DNA of 6,424 bases from Pelethousia sp034928145 (GCA_034928145.1 JAYFPE010000017.1:1-6424); one strand, 5' to 3'; positions 1 through 5,529 are shown, counted from the stretch's first letter. The notes: a model not told the origin generated them from the letters alone. Program-made: numbers and translations.

Positions 1-188
1 ACGTGTTGTATACGGATATCGTTGAGCAGGTTCAGACTGGCACTTGGAAGTTCGAGGAAATTTGGGTTGGCGTGAAGGATGGCGTCGTCGATATTGCGCC
101 GCTTAATGAGAGCATACCGCAGAATCTTCAGGCTAAGAGCATGGCCGCGCGCGAACCGTTTGGTAAAGGGCGATGTTACAGCGAATAA
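1..188 (+). CDS. C-terminal end of a BMP/PnrA-type ABC transporter substrate-binding protein (5' partial)
   Basis: The first full codon is at base 3 and the frame is open to the left edge, so this is the tail of a longer gene ending at TAA 186-188. The about 61 visible residues include TGTWKFEEIWVGVKDGVVDI followed by APLNESIP. This matches the usual C-terminal pattern of the BMP family (a G-x-W segment, then G-x-x-x-G-x-V-x-L-A-P-L, then V/I-P). Members of this family are extracellular lipoproteins that deliver nucleosides or related solutes to an ABC permease. The last ~20 residues (from QNLQAKS on) fit the family less well and end in an unusual GRCYSE, so a small divergence or frame change at the very end is possible. 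The ligand cannot be told from this tail. Its neighbour on the right is convergent, so any permease and ATPase partners must lie to the left, outside the window. Confidence 0.62.
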   Translation, partial: VLYTDIVEQVQTGTWKFEEIWVGVKDGVVDIAPLNESIPQNLQAKSMAAREPFGKGRCYSE

Positions 189-216
189 CAGCAACAAAAA
201 GCGATTGCGCAATAAG

Positions 217-246
217 AAGCCGCCCAACGAGACCAAGGGCGGCTTT
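217..246. terminator. Stem-loop between convergent genes, probable bidirectional terminator
   Basis: A perfect 9-bp inverted repeat AAGCCGCCC (217-225) / GGGCGGCTT (237-245) encloses an 11-nt loop. It is followed by only a short T run on the plus strand (TTT) and by CTTCTTATT on the minus strand. It lies 28 bp after the stop of the plus-strand gene and 30 bp after the stop of the minus-strand ATPase, where a shared terminator is expected. The weak T tracts limit confidence. Confidence 0.6.
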
Positions 247-275
247 CGATACGCCAAACCGCCTGTGCCTGCAAC

Positions 276-1328
276 CTAGGTCATTAGGGCCATAGCCTGC
301 TCAAAGAGGGCATCCAGCTTTGAAAAATCCATCGCCTCCACATAGAAGCGCTCAAGCTCGTCATGAATGGCCTTTGAGAGGGCCACCTGGGAGTGGGCAC
401 AGGTAATCAGCTCTTCGGCGTGGAAAAGGAGGGCGCGCATCGCGTCCGCATCGCGGGCCGGGATGGGCTTATAGAGGCCTTCCAGGCGCCGCGCCGCGCC
501 GGCGGCCGCGTCATGAAAGCGGTTTGCGCAGGTAAAAGCCACGCCGATCTCCGGCAGCAGCACATGGTCCGTCTTCTGTGGGAAGATTGAGCAGGGGCAG
601 CGTATCGTGCGCTGGTTTGCGTCCTGTGCGGCGGTGACAACGCGCGCGAGCAGCTGTTCTGACGCCGCGCCCCACTCGTCTGGAATGGCGGTTACATTTT
701 CGCACAGCGTGCGGAGCGTTCCATGAAGGAATTCCACGCGGCCTACGGATACCGCGCTCAAAAGCCGGTATTCGCTTCCGCCGCCGCCTCCCTCCCCTTG
801 CGGCAGGCGGAATTCGGCAACGGAGGAACGCAGGGCGGCTTCATCCACATAGCGCGCGGCAATGCCGCGGCAACGGCCCAGCAGCGCGCCCGCGGCCGCG
901 ATGAAGGCGGAGGCTTGCGCATGGCAGTCATTTACCTCGTTCGAGAGGCGGATAATTTCGCGCGTATGCGCCCGAAGGTGCGTGCTATCCCATGCGTCGC
1001 CCGCATTTAGCAGCGTATCGCGCGCACCGGGATAAACAGGGTCAAGCATATGCGGCGCGGTGCCGTCCAGCATCGCGCGCCGCGTGGTACGGTCGATGAT
1101 TGCGTCAAGGGAATCCGGATCGCTTGCGCAGGGGATAAACTCCATGCTATGCCCTTGTTGCATAAGCGCGCGGCCAATCTTTTTCATCAGCGTGCTTTTG
1201 CCACTGCCCGGCCCGCCCTTCAAAATGACCGCCGCGTACGCCCCGGGCTTAAGCAGCCGCTCAAAATAGGAAACAAAGCCCCGCTCGGTCTTGCTTGCGA
1301 GGAAAAAACGAATCGCGCTGTCGTCCAT
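276..1328 (-). CDS. P-loop ATPase of the PRK06851 type, second domain lacking Walker A
   Basis: A 350-residue cytosolic protein with no signal peptide. Residues 38-45 read GGPGSGKS, a perfect Walker A motif. It is followed by a segment resembling the first domain of PRK06851-type ATPases: EFIPCASDPDSLDAII at 63-78, DGTAPH at 88-93 and GDAWD at 110-114. The second half (about 186-300) resembles a repeat of the same fold (TIRCPCSIFP, then HVLLPEIGVAFTCANRF). At the place where a second P-loop would be expected it reads IPDEWGAASEQLL, with no GKS/T, so the second site probably does not bind nucleotide as a kinase would. The linker holds five glycines (180-184). The cellular role of the family is not established. 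I chose the ATG at 1326-1328 because AAGGAG lies 9 nt upstream (1343-1338). A TTG at 1385 would add 19 residues but falls inside the -35 element of the promoter. The gene is divergent from a membrane transporter, which may be a partner. Confidence 0.85.
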   Translation of the reverse strand: MDDSAIRFFLASKTERGFVSYFERLLKPGAYAAVILKGGPGSGKSTLMKKIGRALMQQGHSMEFIPCASDPDSLDAIIDRTTRRAMLDGTAPHMLDPVYPGARDTLLNAGDAWDSTHLRAHTREIIRLSNEVNDCHAQASAFIAAAGALLGRCRGIAARYVDEAALRSSVAEFRLPQGEGGGGGSEYRLLSAVSVGRVEFLHGTLRTLCENVTAIPDEWGAASEQLLARVVTAAQDANQRTIRCPCSIFPQKTDHVLLPEIGVAFTCANRFHDAAAGAARRLEGLYKPIPARDADAMRALLFHAEELITCAHSQVALSKAIHDELERFYVEAMDFSKLDALFEQAMALMT

Positions 1329-1356
1329 TGCTCGGGTCTCCTTCACATGCTCGTAT

Positions 1357-1385
1357 TTCATAACATAGTATGTTGCATATATCAA
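1357..1385 (-). promoter_or_regulatory. Sigma-A type promoter for the P-loop ATPase gene
   Basis: On the minus strand, TTGATA (1385-1380, 5 of 6 to TTGACA) and TATGAA (1362-1357, 4 of 6 to TATAAT) are separated by exactly 17 nt. Transcription would start near 1350, about 20 nt before the ATG at 1328, leaving room for the AAGGAG site. On the plus strand the same segment offers only weak elements for the transporter (a TATATC at 1378-1383 as a possible -10). The two promoters would therefore overlap face to face. Confidence 0.55.
1362..1374. promoter_or_regulatory. 13-bp perfect palindrome, candidate operator
   Basis: AACATA (1362-1367), a central G, and TATGTT (1369-1374) form a perfect palindrome. 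It covers the downstream half of the spacer and the first base of the -10 of the ATPase promoter, in the middle of the 81-bp divergent gap. This is where a repressor could control both genes. No regulator gene is in the window, so its identity is unknown. Confidence 0.4.
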
Positions 1386-1396
1386 CTCATGTGAAC

Positions 1397-1402
1397 AGGA
1401 GG
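1397..1402 (+). promoter_or_regulatory. AGGAGG ribosome binding site that sets a TTG start
   Basis: A full AGGAGG lies 7 nt before the TTG at 1410-1412. No ATG or GTG is better placed, and the encoded N-terminus leads directly into a first membrane segment, so TTG is the likely start of the transporter. Confidence 0.75.
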
Positions 1403-1409
1403 CGATCTA

Positions 1410-2768
1410 TTGGTAACTTTAAGTTATCTTCACATTCTCTACATCGCGCTGATCTTCATTATGCTTGCCCTCATGGCCTTTCGTAAAAGTATCGTGCTGC
1501 CCTGCGTGGCAGGCATACTCATCATCGGCTGGGTGGCAACGAAAAGCGCGGTCGGCGGCATACAGGCGCTCTTCAACGCCCTGGTCTGGGCGGGTGGGGA
1601 GTTCTGGGGCGTTATCGCCGTGATATCGCTCGTGGTGGCAATGTCCAAGGCGCTCTCGGCCATTGGCGCGGACGCGCTGATGATCCGCCCGTTCAGCCGC
1701 TACATGAAAAACAGAAGCGTTACCTTCCTGCTGCTGGGCCTCGTCATGTTCGCCGTATCCATCTGCATATGGCCTTCACCGGCGGTCGCGCTCGTGGGTG
1801 CCATCATCCTGCCCCTCGCGCTGGAAACGGGCATCCCCGTTGTATGGGCCGCCGTGGCGATGAACCTGTTCGGCCACGGCATCGCGCTTTCGGGGGATTA
1901 CTTCATCCAAGGCGCGCCCACCATCACCGCCAAGGCCGCGGACACTACCGTGGGCGCGCTGATGCGCGAGAGCATCGTGCTCTGGGCCGTAATGGCCGTG
2001 GTCACTGTAACAGTGGCCTTCATTATGTTTCGGCGCGATGTGCGTAGGCTCCCGCCGGTTAAGGTCGAGCGGGCCGCCGTCTCCGTGGAAAGGCCCAAGC
2101 CCGCCGCGCTGGCGATGGCGATTATCACGCCTGTTTCGTTTATACTGGACGTCCTGCTTATGCTGCTCTTTAAGCTGCAGGGCGGAGATGCTACAGCGCT
2201 CGTGGGCGGCACGGCGCTGATCATCCTCGTTGCCGCAACCTGTCTCAATGGGGGCGTGATGAAGGCGTTCGACAGCGTGATCGACCATCTCAAGTCAGGC
2301 TTTGGCTTTGGCATTGAGATATTCACGCCGGTCATCTTCATCGGAGGCTTCTTCTTCCTGGGCGGTGCGGATGGCGCGAAAGCCGTGTTGGGCGCCGAAG
2401 GGGGCATCATGAACGACATCGGTCTCTACCTCGCGCAGAACGTACCCATCTCGCGCGTGCCCGTGGTCCTGGCGGAAGCGCTCGCGGGCTTCGTTACAGG
2501 CCTGGATGGCTCCGGCTTCTCCGGGCTGCCCATCGTGGGCGCGACGGCGGCCACCTTTGCGCAGGCGCTGCCCGTAAACAAGGAAATGCTCGCTTCCCTG
2601 GGCCAAATCGTCACCGTTTGGGTGGATGGCGGCACGCTCATCCCATGGGCGGTTATCCCCGTTGCCGCGATCTGCGGCGTCAAACCCGAGGAGCTGGTGC
2701 GTAAAAACGCCATCCCCGTGTTCGCCGGGCTGGCGGCGACCATTATCGTCGCGTGCTTCTTGGTGTAA
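1410..2768 (+). CDS. Polytopic membrane transporter, ion-transporter (IT) superfamily-like, substrate unknown
   Basis: A 452-residue integral membrane protein with roughly ten to twelve hydrophobic segments: about 5-24, 28-44, 60-82, 104-138 (two), 142-165, 188-208, 235-256, 262-282, 300-320, 350-370, 410-428 and 437-452. A charged cytoplasmic-type loop (RRDVRRLPPVKVER, then VERPKP) at about 209-232 divides it into two halves, as is common in 10-12 helix transporters. Polar, glycine-rich motifs inside or next to helices, such as FGHGIALSGDYFIQGAP (about 154-170), GLDGSGFSGLPIVGAT (about 368-383) and VDGGTLIPWAVIP (about 412-424), look like re-entrant or substrate-contact segments. They recall anion/dicarboxylate carriers of the IT superfamily (DcuC, GntP and CitM-like). 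That assignment is by general pattern only, and I do not recognise the specific family. Start is TTG 1410 with AGGAGG 7 nt upstream; stop is TAA 2766-2768. It is divergent from the P-loop ATPase. Being alone on its transcript argues for a secondary carrier rather than part of an ABC system. Confidence 0.8.
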   Translation: MVTLSYLHILYIALIFIMLALMAFRKSIVLPCVAGILIIGWVATKSAVGGIQALFNALVWAGGEFWGVIAVISLVVAMSKALSAIGADALMIRPFSRYMKNRSVTFLLLGLVMFAVSICIWPSPAVALVGAIILPLALETGIPVVWAAVAMNLFGHGIALSGDYFIQGAPTITAKAADTTVGALMRESIVLWAVMAVVTVTVAFIMFRRDVRRLPPVKVERAAVSVERPKPAALAMAIITPVSFILDVLLMLLFKLQGGDATALVGGTALIILVAATCLNGGVMKAFDSVIDHLKSGFGFGIEIFTPVIFIGGFFFLGGADGAKAVLGAEGGIMNDIGLYLAQNVPISRVPVVLAEALAGFVTGLDGSGFSGLPIVGATAATFAQALPVNKEMLASLGQIVTVWVDGGTLIPWAVIPVAAICGVKPEELVRKNAIPVFAGLAATIIVACFLV

Positions 2769-2798
2769 GCACGCATGGCAATCTGTCATTAACGAATC

Positions 2799-2849
2799 GG
2801 GGGCCGGAATTTGGAGCGTAAATCGTGAATGCTCCATAAAACGGCCCTC
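2799..2849 (+). other. Two-part stem-loop after the transporter gene
   Basis: The outer arms GGGGGCCG (2799-2806) and CGGCCCTC (2842-2849) pair over 8 bp with one G-T wobble. After a 5+5 nt internal loop, the inner arms TGGAGCGT (2812-2819) and ATGCTCCA (2829-2836) pair over 8 bp, also with one wobble, closing a 9-nt loop. It begins 31 nt after the transporter stop. It may protect or end the transcript, but no T run follows on either strand, so it is not a standard intrinsic terminator. Confidence 0.45.
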
Positions 2850-2977
2850 CTTCGCATGCTAAAACGCCTGCTTGCGTTCGTCGGCATTTGAAATAAACGT
2901 CGCCACGGTTTCCCACCTGTACATGTAACCGGCTTGGCCATCCAAGCGGATATGCGCGGCGCCTCACGTGGAATCGA

Positions 2978-3011
2978 ACCCGAATCGGCAGGATCGGGTA
3001 TGGGCTTTTTT
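2978..3011 (+). terminator. Weak terminator-like hairpin upstream of rubrerythrin
   Basis: ACCCGA (2978-2983) and TCGGGT (2994-2999) form a 6-bp stem with a 10-nt loop. Six T residues follow at 3006-3011, but with a 6-nt gap between stem and T run, which is longer than usual. It could stop read-through from the transporter or act as a leader element for rubrerythrin. Confidence 0.25.
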
Positions 3012-3067
3012 ATAAATCCTATGCGAATGGGAAACAATGATACCAAACGGAATCAGGAGGAAATACA

Positions 3068-3691
3068 ATGACCGCACTAAAAGATAGCGTTACAAAAGAG
3101 AACCTGTTAAGGGCGTTCGCAGGGGAATGCCAAGCCTGGCGTCGCTACGAGTTGGCCGCCGGCCAGGCAAAAACGCAAAAACTGGCGGTTTTGTACTGGT
3201 TGTTCCACTATACGGCCAACCAGGAAAAGGAGCACGCAGAAGTTTTCTACAACCACCTCAAGGAGTTCAACGGGCAGGAGATATCCCTGTGCGCCGGCTA
3301 CCCCATCGACCACTCCGCCAACCTTGCGGAGCTTCTGGATGCTGCCGCCCGGCATGAGGCGGCGGAATACAACACCATTTATAAATCCTTTGGCGATAAA
3401 GCCAAAGAGGAGGGCTTTCTACCCATCGCAAACTCCTTCCATATGATCGCGGAGATCGAGAATATCCATAGTGATCGTTTCGCCAGATATGCGCAACTCA
3501 TGCACCAGGGTAAGCTGTTTACAAGCGATACGCCCATCGCCTTCATCTGCCTGAATTGCGGGCATATTCACATAGGTACCAGTGCGCCCGCCATCTGCCC
3601 CGTGTGCAGCCATGACCAGGGATACTTTGTGCGCTGGGAAGATTCGCCTTTTGGCAAGCAAGAAATCGCGCAGCTTTTCGGAAAAGGTTGA
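3068..3691 (+). CDS. Rubrerythrin (diiron peroxidase with C-terminal rubredoxin domain)
   Basis: A complete 207-residue rubrerythrin. These cytosolic proteins of anaerobes reduce hydrogen peroxide to water at a non-haem diiron site, taking electrons through an attached rubredoxin-type iron centre. Residues 1-145 form the four-helix ferritin-like domain. The predicted iron ligands are all present: E20 (in FAGEC), E53-x-x-H56 (NQEKEH), E97-x-x-E100 (HEAAE) and E131-x-x-H134 (ENIH). The C-terminal domain has the four cysteines of a rubredoxin site, C161-x2-C164 and C177-x2-C180. The C-terminal knuckle is short, typical of rubrerythrins. ATG 3068 has AGGAGG 7 nt upstream. A strong terminator follows, so it is a single-gene transcript. 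In Clostridia such genes are often under PerR control; no clear PerR box is visible here. It is not a reverse rubrerythrin, because the rubredoxin domain is at the C-terminus. Confidence 0.96.
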   Translation: MTALKDSVTKENLLRAFAGECQAWRRYELAAGQAKTQKLAVLYWLFHYTANQEKEHAEVFYNHLKEFNGQEISLCAGYPIDHSANLAELLDAAARHEAAEYNTIYKSFGDKAKEEGFLPIANSFHMIAEIENIHSDRFARYAQLMHQGKLFTSDTPIAFICLNCGHIHIGTSAPAICPVCSHDQGYFVRWEDSPFGKQEIAQLFGKG

Positions 3692-3708
3692 TCCGGTAAT
3701 TCCGCTCT

Positions 3709-3741
3709 GGGCGGGAGCGCTTGCCTCCGTCCTTTTGTTTT
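3709..3741 (+). terminator. Rho-independent terminator of rubrerythrin
   Basis: GGGCGGG (3709-3715) pairs with TCCGTCC (3726-3732) over 7 bp, including two G-T wobbles. It is directly followed by TTTTGTTTT (3733-3741) and begins 17 nt after the rubrerythrin stop codon. Confidence 0.8.
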
Positions 3742-3838
3742 ATAGGCCAACCAATGGCAACGAGTTCCTTTTTCGCAGAAAAAGCCAGGCGTGCCGCAAT
3801 TGCGCCTGTTCTTGGCCATTTTGCATCCATCGCGGCTG

Positions 3839-3868
3839 TTGTGGTTTGCCATAAAAAGCGGATACTAT
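3839..3868 (+). promoter_or_regulatory. Possible weak promoter for the cyclase-like gene
   Basis: TTGTGG (3839-3844) and TACTAT (3863-3868) are separated by 18 nt. The match to consensus is modest (3 and 4 of 6). The predicted start of transcription is just before the ribosome binding site at 3878-3884, giving a very short leader. Some promoter must lie here because a terminator precedes this gene. Confidence 0.3.
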
Positions 3869-3877
3869 TGAAGATTT

Positions 3878-3884
3878 GAGGTGA
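3878..3884 (+). promoter_or_regulatory. GAGGTGA ribosome binding site that sets the 3889 start
   Basis: GAGGTGA matches seven contiguous bases of the anti-Shine-Dalgarno region and ends 4 nt before ATG 3889. No such site stands before TTG 3929, ATG 3941 or ATG 3947 in the other frame. This is the main reason to believe that translation starts at 3889 and that the frame changes afterwards. Confidence 0.75.
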
Positions 3885-3888
3885 ACGA

Positions 3889-4780
3889 ATGCGCTATTTA
3901 CCCGGAAAGAACATAGAGCCACCATGCTTTGACACACGAAATGGCCATGGGAAATAACGGCTTCGAGGGCTGGTATTTTAAGCACCAGCACAACGGCAAA
4001 ACGGTTGCCTTTATACCCGGCCGCGCAAAAAGCGGCCCATTCATACAGGTGATAGACAACGATACATCCCTGCATTTTGATATACCCAGCCTTCGGCAGG
4101 AGCAAGGCGTTATCTATGCGGGTGATTGCGTGTTTTCCAAGCTTGGAGCAAGCATTAAGCTGCCCGGCATTACCGGAAGCATCCGATACGGCCCGTTCAC
4201 ATCCCTGCGCTCACCCATTATGGGCCCCTTTCGCTATTTGCCTATGGAATGCCGGCATGAAGTCATCAGCATGGGGCATGATCTTCATGGTTCGCTGATG
4301 ATGGATGGGCAAGCGGTCGATTTTGAAGGCGGAAAAGGCTATATCGAAAGCGATAGCGGCATCTCCTTCCCCCGCTCGTATCTCTGGCTCCAATGCAATG
4401 CCTTTTCGGCACCTTGCAGCGTAATGGTATCCATCGCCAGCATTCCCTTTGCGGGCCTGCGTTTTACAGGTTGTATCTGCGCCATAATACATTCGGGCCG
4501 TGAATACCGCCTCGCTACCTATAGAGGCGTGCGCATCCTTTCAGCCGGGCCGGAACGCATAGAGCTGGCGCAAGGTAACCTGCTGCTTACGATCGATATC
4601 GTGCGCACCGCATCCGGCCATCCGCTCCGCGCACCGGTACGCGGCAGGATGAATGGGATCATACGGGAGAATAACCATACTTATGCAAGATGTAAGCTAT
4701 GGGAAAGCGGCGCGCAGGTGTTTGATTTGGAGAGTGAAAACGCAGGGTATGAGTACGTAATGGATGCAAACCCAGGTTAA
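3889..4780 (+). CDS. Tocopherol-cyclase-like family protein with an apparent frameshift near its start
   Basis: The body (frame of 3929-4780) carries the hallmarks of bacterial tocopherol-cyclase-like proteins: EGWYFK (3965-3982), then AFIPG and PFIQVIDND, a later FPRSYLWLQCNAF (4367-4405), then SIASIPFAG and LATYRGV, and GRMNGIIRE near the end. Plant tocopherol cyclases close the chromanol ring. The role of the short bacterial forms is unknown, and no quinone or tocopherol pathway gene is seen nearby. The well-initiated ATG 3889 gives a 22-residue start (MRYLPGKNIEPPCFDTRNGH then GK) and a stop TAA at 3955-3957. The body is in the +1 frame, open from 3917. Removing one base in GGGAAA (3949-3954) joins them as NGHGNNGFEGWYFK, giving about 296 residues, near family length. 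So this is a recent frameshift mutation, a sequencing error or, less likely, programmed shifting. If unshifted, translation could begin at ATG 3941 or 3947 without an RBS. The C-terminus (NAGYEYVMD) ends as expected for the family. Confidence 0.78.
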
Positions 4781-4952
4781 AGCCGTCCATCACGGCCTCC
4801 TTGGGCGGGTTGGCGGCGGCGGGCGCCGATGCGTCTGCGGCGCTCCCCTGGCTGCCCGTCTGCCCAGCGGGGGTATTGCTGGGCTTGGCGCAGCCCGCCG
4901 CAAAGGCAAATAGCATCAATAGGGCGAGCAAGAGTGAAAGTTTCCTCTTCAT
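4659..4952 (-). pseudogene. Truncated substrate-binding-type lipoprotein: signal peptide and linker only
   Basis: The minus-strand frame starts at ATG 4952-4950 with MKRK, a hydrophobic core and the lipobox FAAGC (Cys21). A low-complexity Ser/Thr/Ala/Gly/Pro linker follows to about residue 55. This is the classic N-terminus of an ABC-transporter solute-binding lipoprotein of Firmicutes. AAAGGGG (4968-4962) is placed 9 nt upstream as ribosome binding site. After residue 57 the frame (stop at 4659) runs antisense through the last 122 bp of the cyclase-like gene and shows no family features. The recognisable part is therefore 4781-4952 and the binding domain is gone. A deletion, inversion or insertion with a breakpoint near 4781 would explain this. 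A genuine 97-residue small lipoprotein overlapping the cyclase gene tail-to-tail is possible but less likely. Which family the lost domain belonged to cannot be said. Confidence 0.55.
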
Positions 4953-4981
4953 AGTTGTTTACCCCTTTCCATCTTTCTTTT

Positions 4982-5008
4982 ATTGTAAATCATGTTATGC
5001 GCGGCCAA
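4982..5008 (-). promoter_or_regulatory. Possible promoter of the truncated lipoprotein gene
   Basis: On the minus strand, TTGGCC (5008-5003, 4 of 6) and TACAAT (4987-4982, 5 of 6) are 15 nt apart, shorter than ideal. Transcription would start near 4975, just before the AAAGGGG site. A second -10-like TATAAT (5074-5069) lies further upstream but has no matching -35. Confidence 0.35.
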
Positions 5009-5083
5009 GCTACCTTTGCCGGTATCCATAAACAAGGCATCGGCCAGGCCGCCAAAGGGGCATAACCGATTATAAACAATATC

Positions 5084-5101
5084 GTACAAAGGTGCTTGTA
5101 C
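5084..5101. promoter_or_regulatory. 18-bp inverted repeat GTACAA-N6-TTGTAC, candidate operator
   Basis: GTACAA (5084-5089) and TTGTAC (5096-5101) are perfect arms around AGGTGC. The site lies just upstream of a minus-strand TATAAT (5074-5069), covering the place of its -35. It could be a repressor site for the lipoprotein gene or a short hairpin. No regulator is encoded nearby. Confidence 0.3.
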
Positions 5102-5103
5102 AG

Positions 5104-5126
5104 AAAAAGCAGGCGCCGTTCGCGCC
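5104..5126 (-). terminator. Small terminator-like hairpin on the minus strand
   Basis: On the minus strand GGCGC-GAACG-GCGCC (5126-5112) is followed after 3 nt by TTTTT (5108-5104). The stem is only 5 bp and no gene is known to end here. It may stop stray transcription toward the lipoprotein gene, or be chance. Confidence 0.25.
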
Positions 5127-5499
5127 ACGGATTATATTGCATTTATATATATGACCAAGGTTGATATGGATAGACTACACCACACAAAATCCCCGGATTG
5201 CAAATACGCAACATACGCGAATGCACGCATACATAACCGCAGCCTATGGCCTTCTGTGTCCGGCGCGCGGACTCCAGGGGCCTAAACAGGATTCTTCGGC
5301 CGGTTCTGCACAAATCCGGCGCGTAAGCTCCATATAATATCCTTATATATTGAAATGTCTTTTGTACGCCATGCGCCGAAGGGCAAATATGGATCATGCC
5401 GGCTGCGCATATGCTTCGCCCTTTGTTTCCATCTGCCCCGTTTAATCACCCTGTCGATTCCTGTCGTTTTGCGAGCTTCTCCTCCCTGCTACGTATATT

Positions 5500-5529
5500 T
5501 TCCCCACCGCCGGATAATCTTATGGGGAA
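5500..5529 (+). promoter_or_regulatory. Leader stem-loop upstream of the InlB-repeat gene
   Basis: TTCCCCA (5500-5506) and TGGGGAA (5523-5529) form a 7-bp stem, extendable by two wobble pairs to TTTTCCCC/GGGGAAGG, with a 16-nt loop. It lies 37 nt before the start codon, probably in the untranslated leader. It has no T run after it, so it is not an intrinsic terminator. A role in mRNA stability or translation is possible. Confidence 0.35.

Larger units (their letters stand above)
2769..3067. other. Non-coding gap between the transporter and rubrerythrin genes
   Basis: No convincing gene is seen here on either strand. The region holds a long two-part stem-loop (2799-2849), a small hairpin GCTTGG/CCAAGC (2932-2937 / 2942-2947), and an ACCCGA/TCGGGT hairpin followed by six T (2978-3011). 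It ends with the AGGAGG (3055-3060) of rubrerythrin. The minus-strand reading frames through it give no recognisable protein and lack ribosome binding sites. No clear -35/-10 pair for rubrerythrin could be picked out; TTTATAAA at 3009-3016 is the only AT-rich candidate. Confidence 0.6.

Noticed and set aside
79..279. An alternative plus-strand frame overlapping the BMP tail and the terminator.
   Set aside because: It is an Arg/Lys-rich shadow frame running through a stem-loop. It does not continue the BMP family pattern.
777..791. A short CCG/CCT run inside the ATPase gene.
   Set aside because: It encodes five glycines in the linker between domains and is too short to call a microsatellite of interest.
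1329..1385. A longer ATPase starting at TTG 1385.
   Set aside because: That codon lies inside the likely -35 element and has no ribosome binding site. ATG 1328 has AAGGAG at the right distance.
723..1394. Plus-strand frames of 95 and 114 codons inside the ATPase gene.
   Set aside because: They are antisense to a well-supported gene, show no domains, and reflect the GC-rich codon pattern of the opposite strand.
1776..2837. Minus-strand frames of 170-180 codons across the transporter gene.
   Set aside because: Their His/Arg/Gly-rich composition is typical of the antisense of a membrane protein gene. They have no ribosome binding sites or known motifs.
2970..2981. A tRNA T-loop-like string on the minus strand (GGGTTCGATTCC).
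   Set aside because: The flanking bases do not form a 5-bp T stem, and no D-arm, anticodon arm or acceptor stem can be built around it. It is probably chance.
3786..3808. A CAGGCG/CGCCTG hairpin with an inner CGCAATTGCG palindrome between rubrerythrin and the cyclase-like gene.
   Set aside because: It is a short stem without a T run, after a much better terminator. It was not strong enough to annotate.
5143..5397. An 84-codon minus-strand frame in the non-coding gap.
   Set aside because: It has no ribosome binding site, no recognisable family and irregular composition with many Cys, Arg and Tyr residues.
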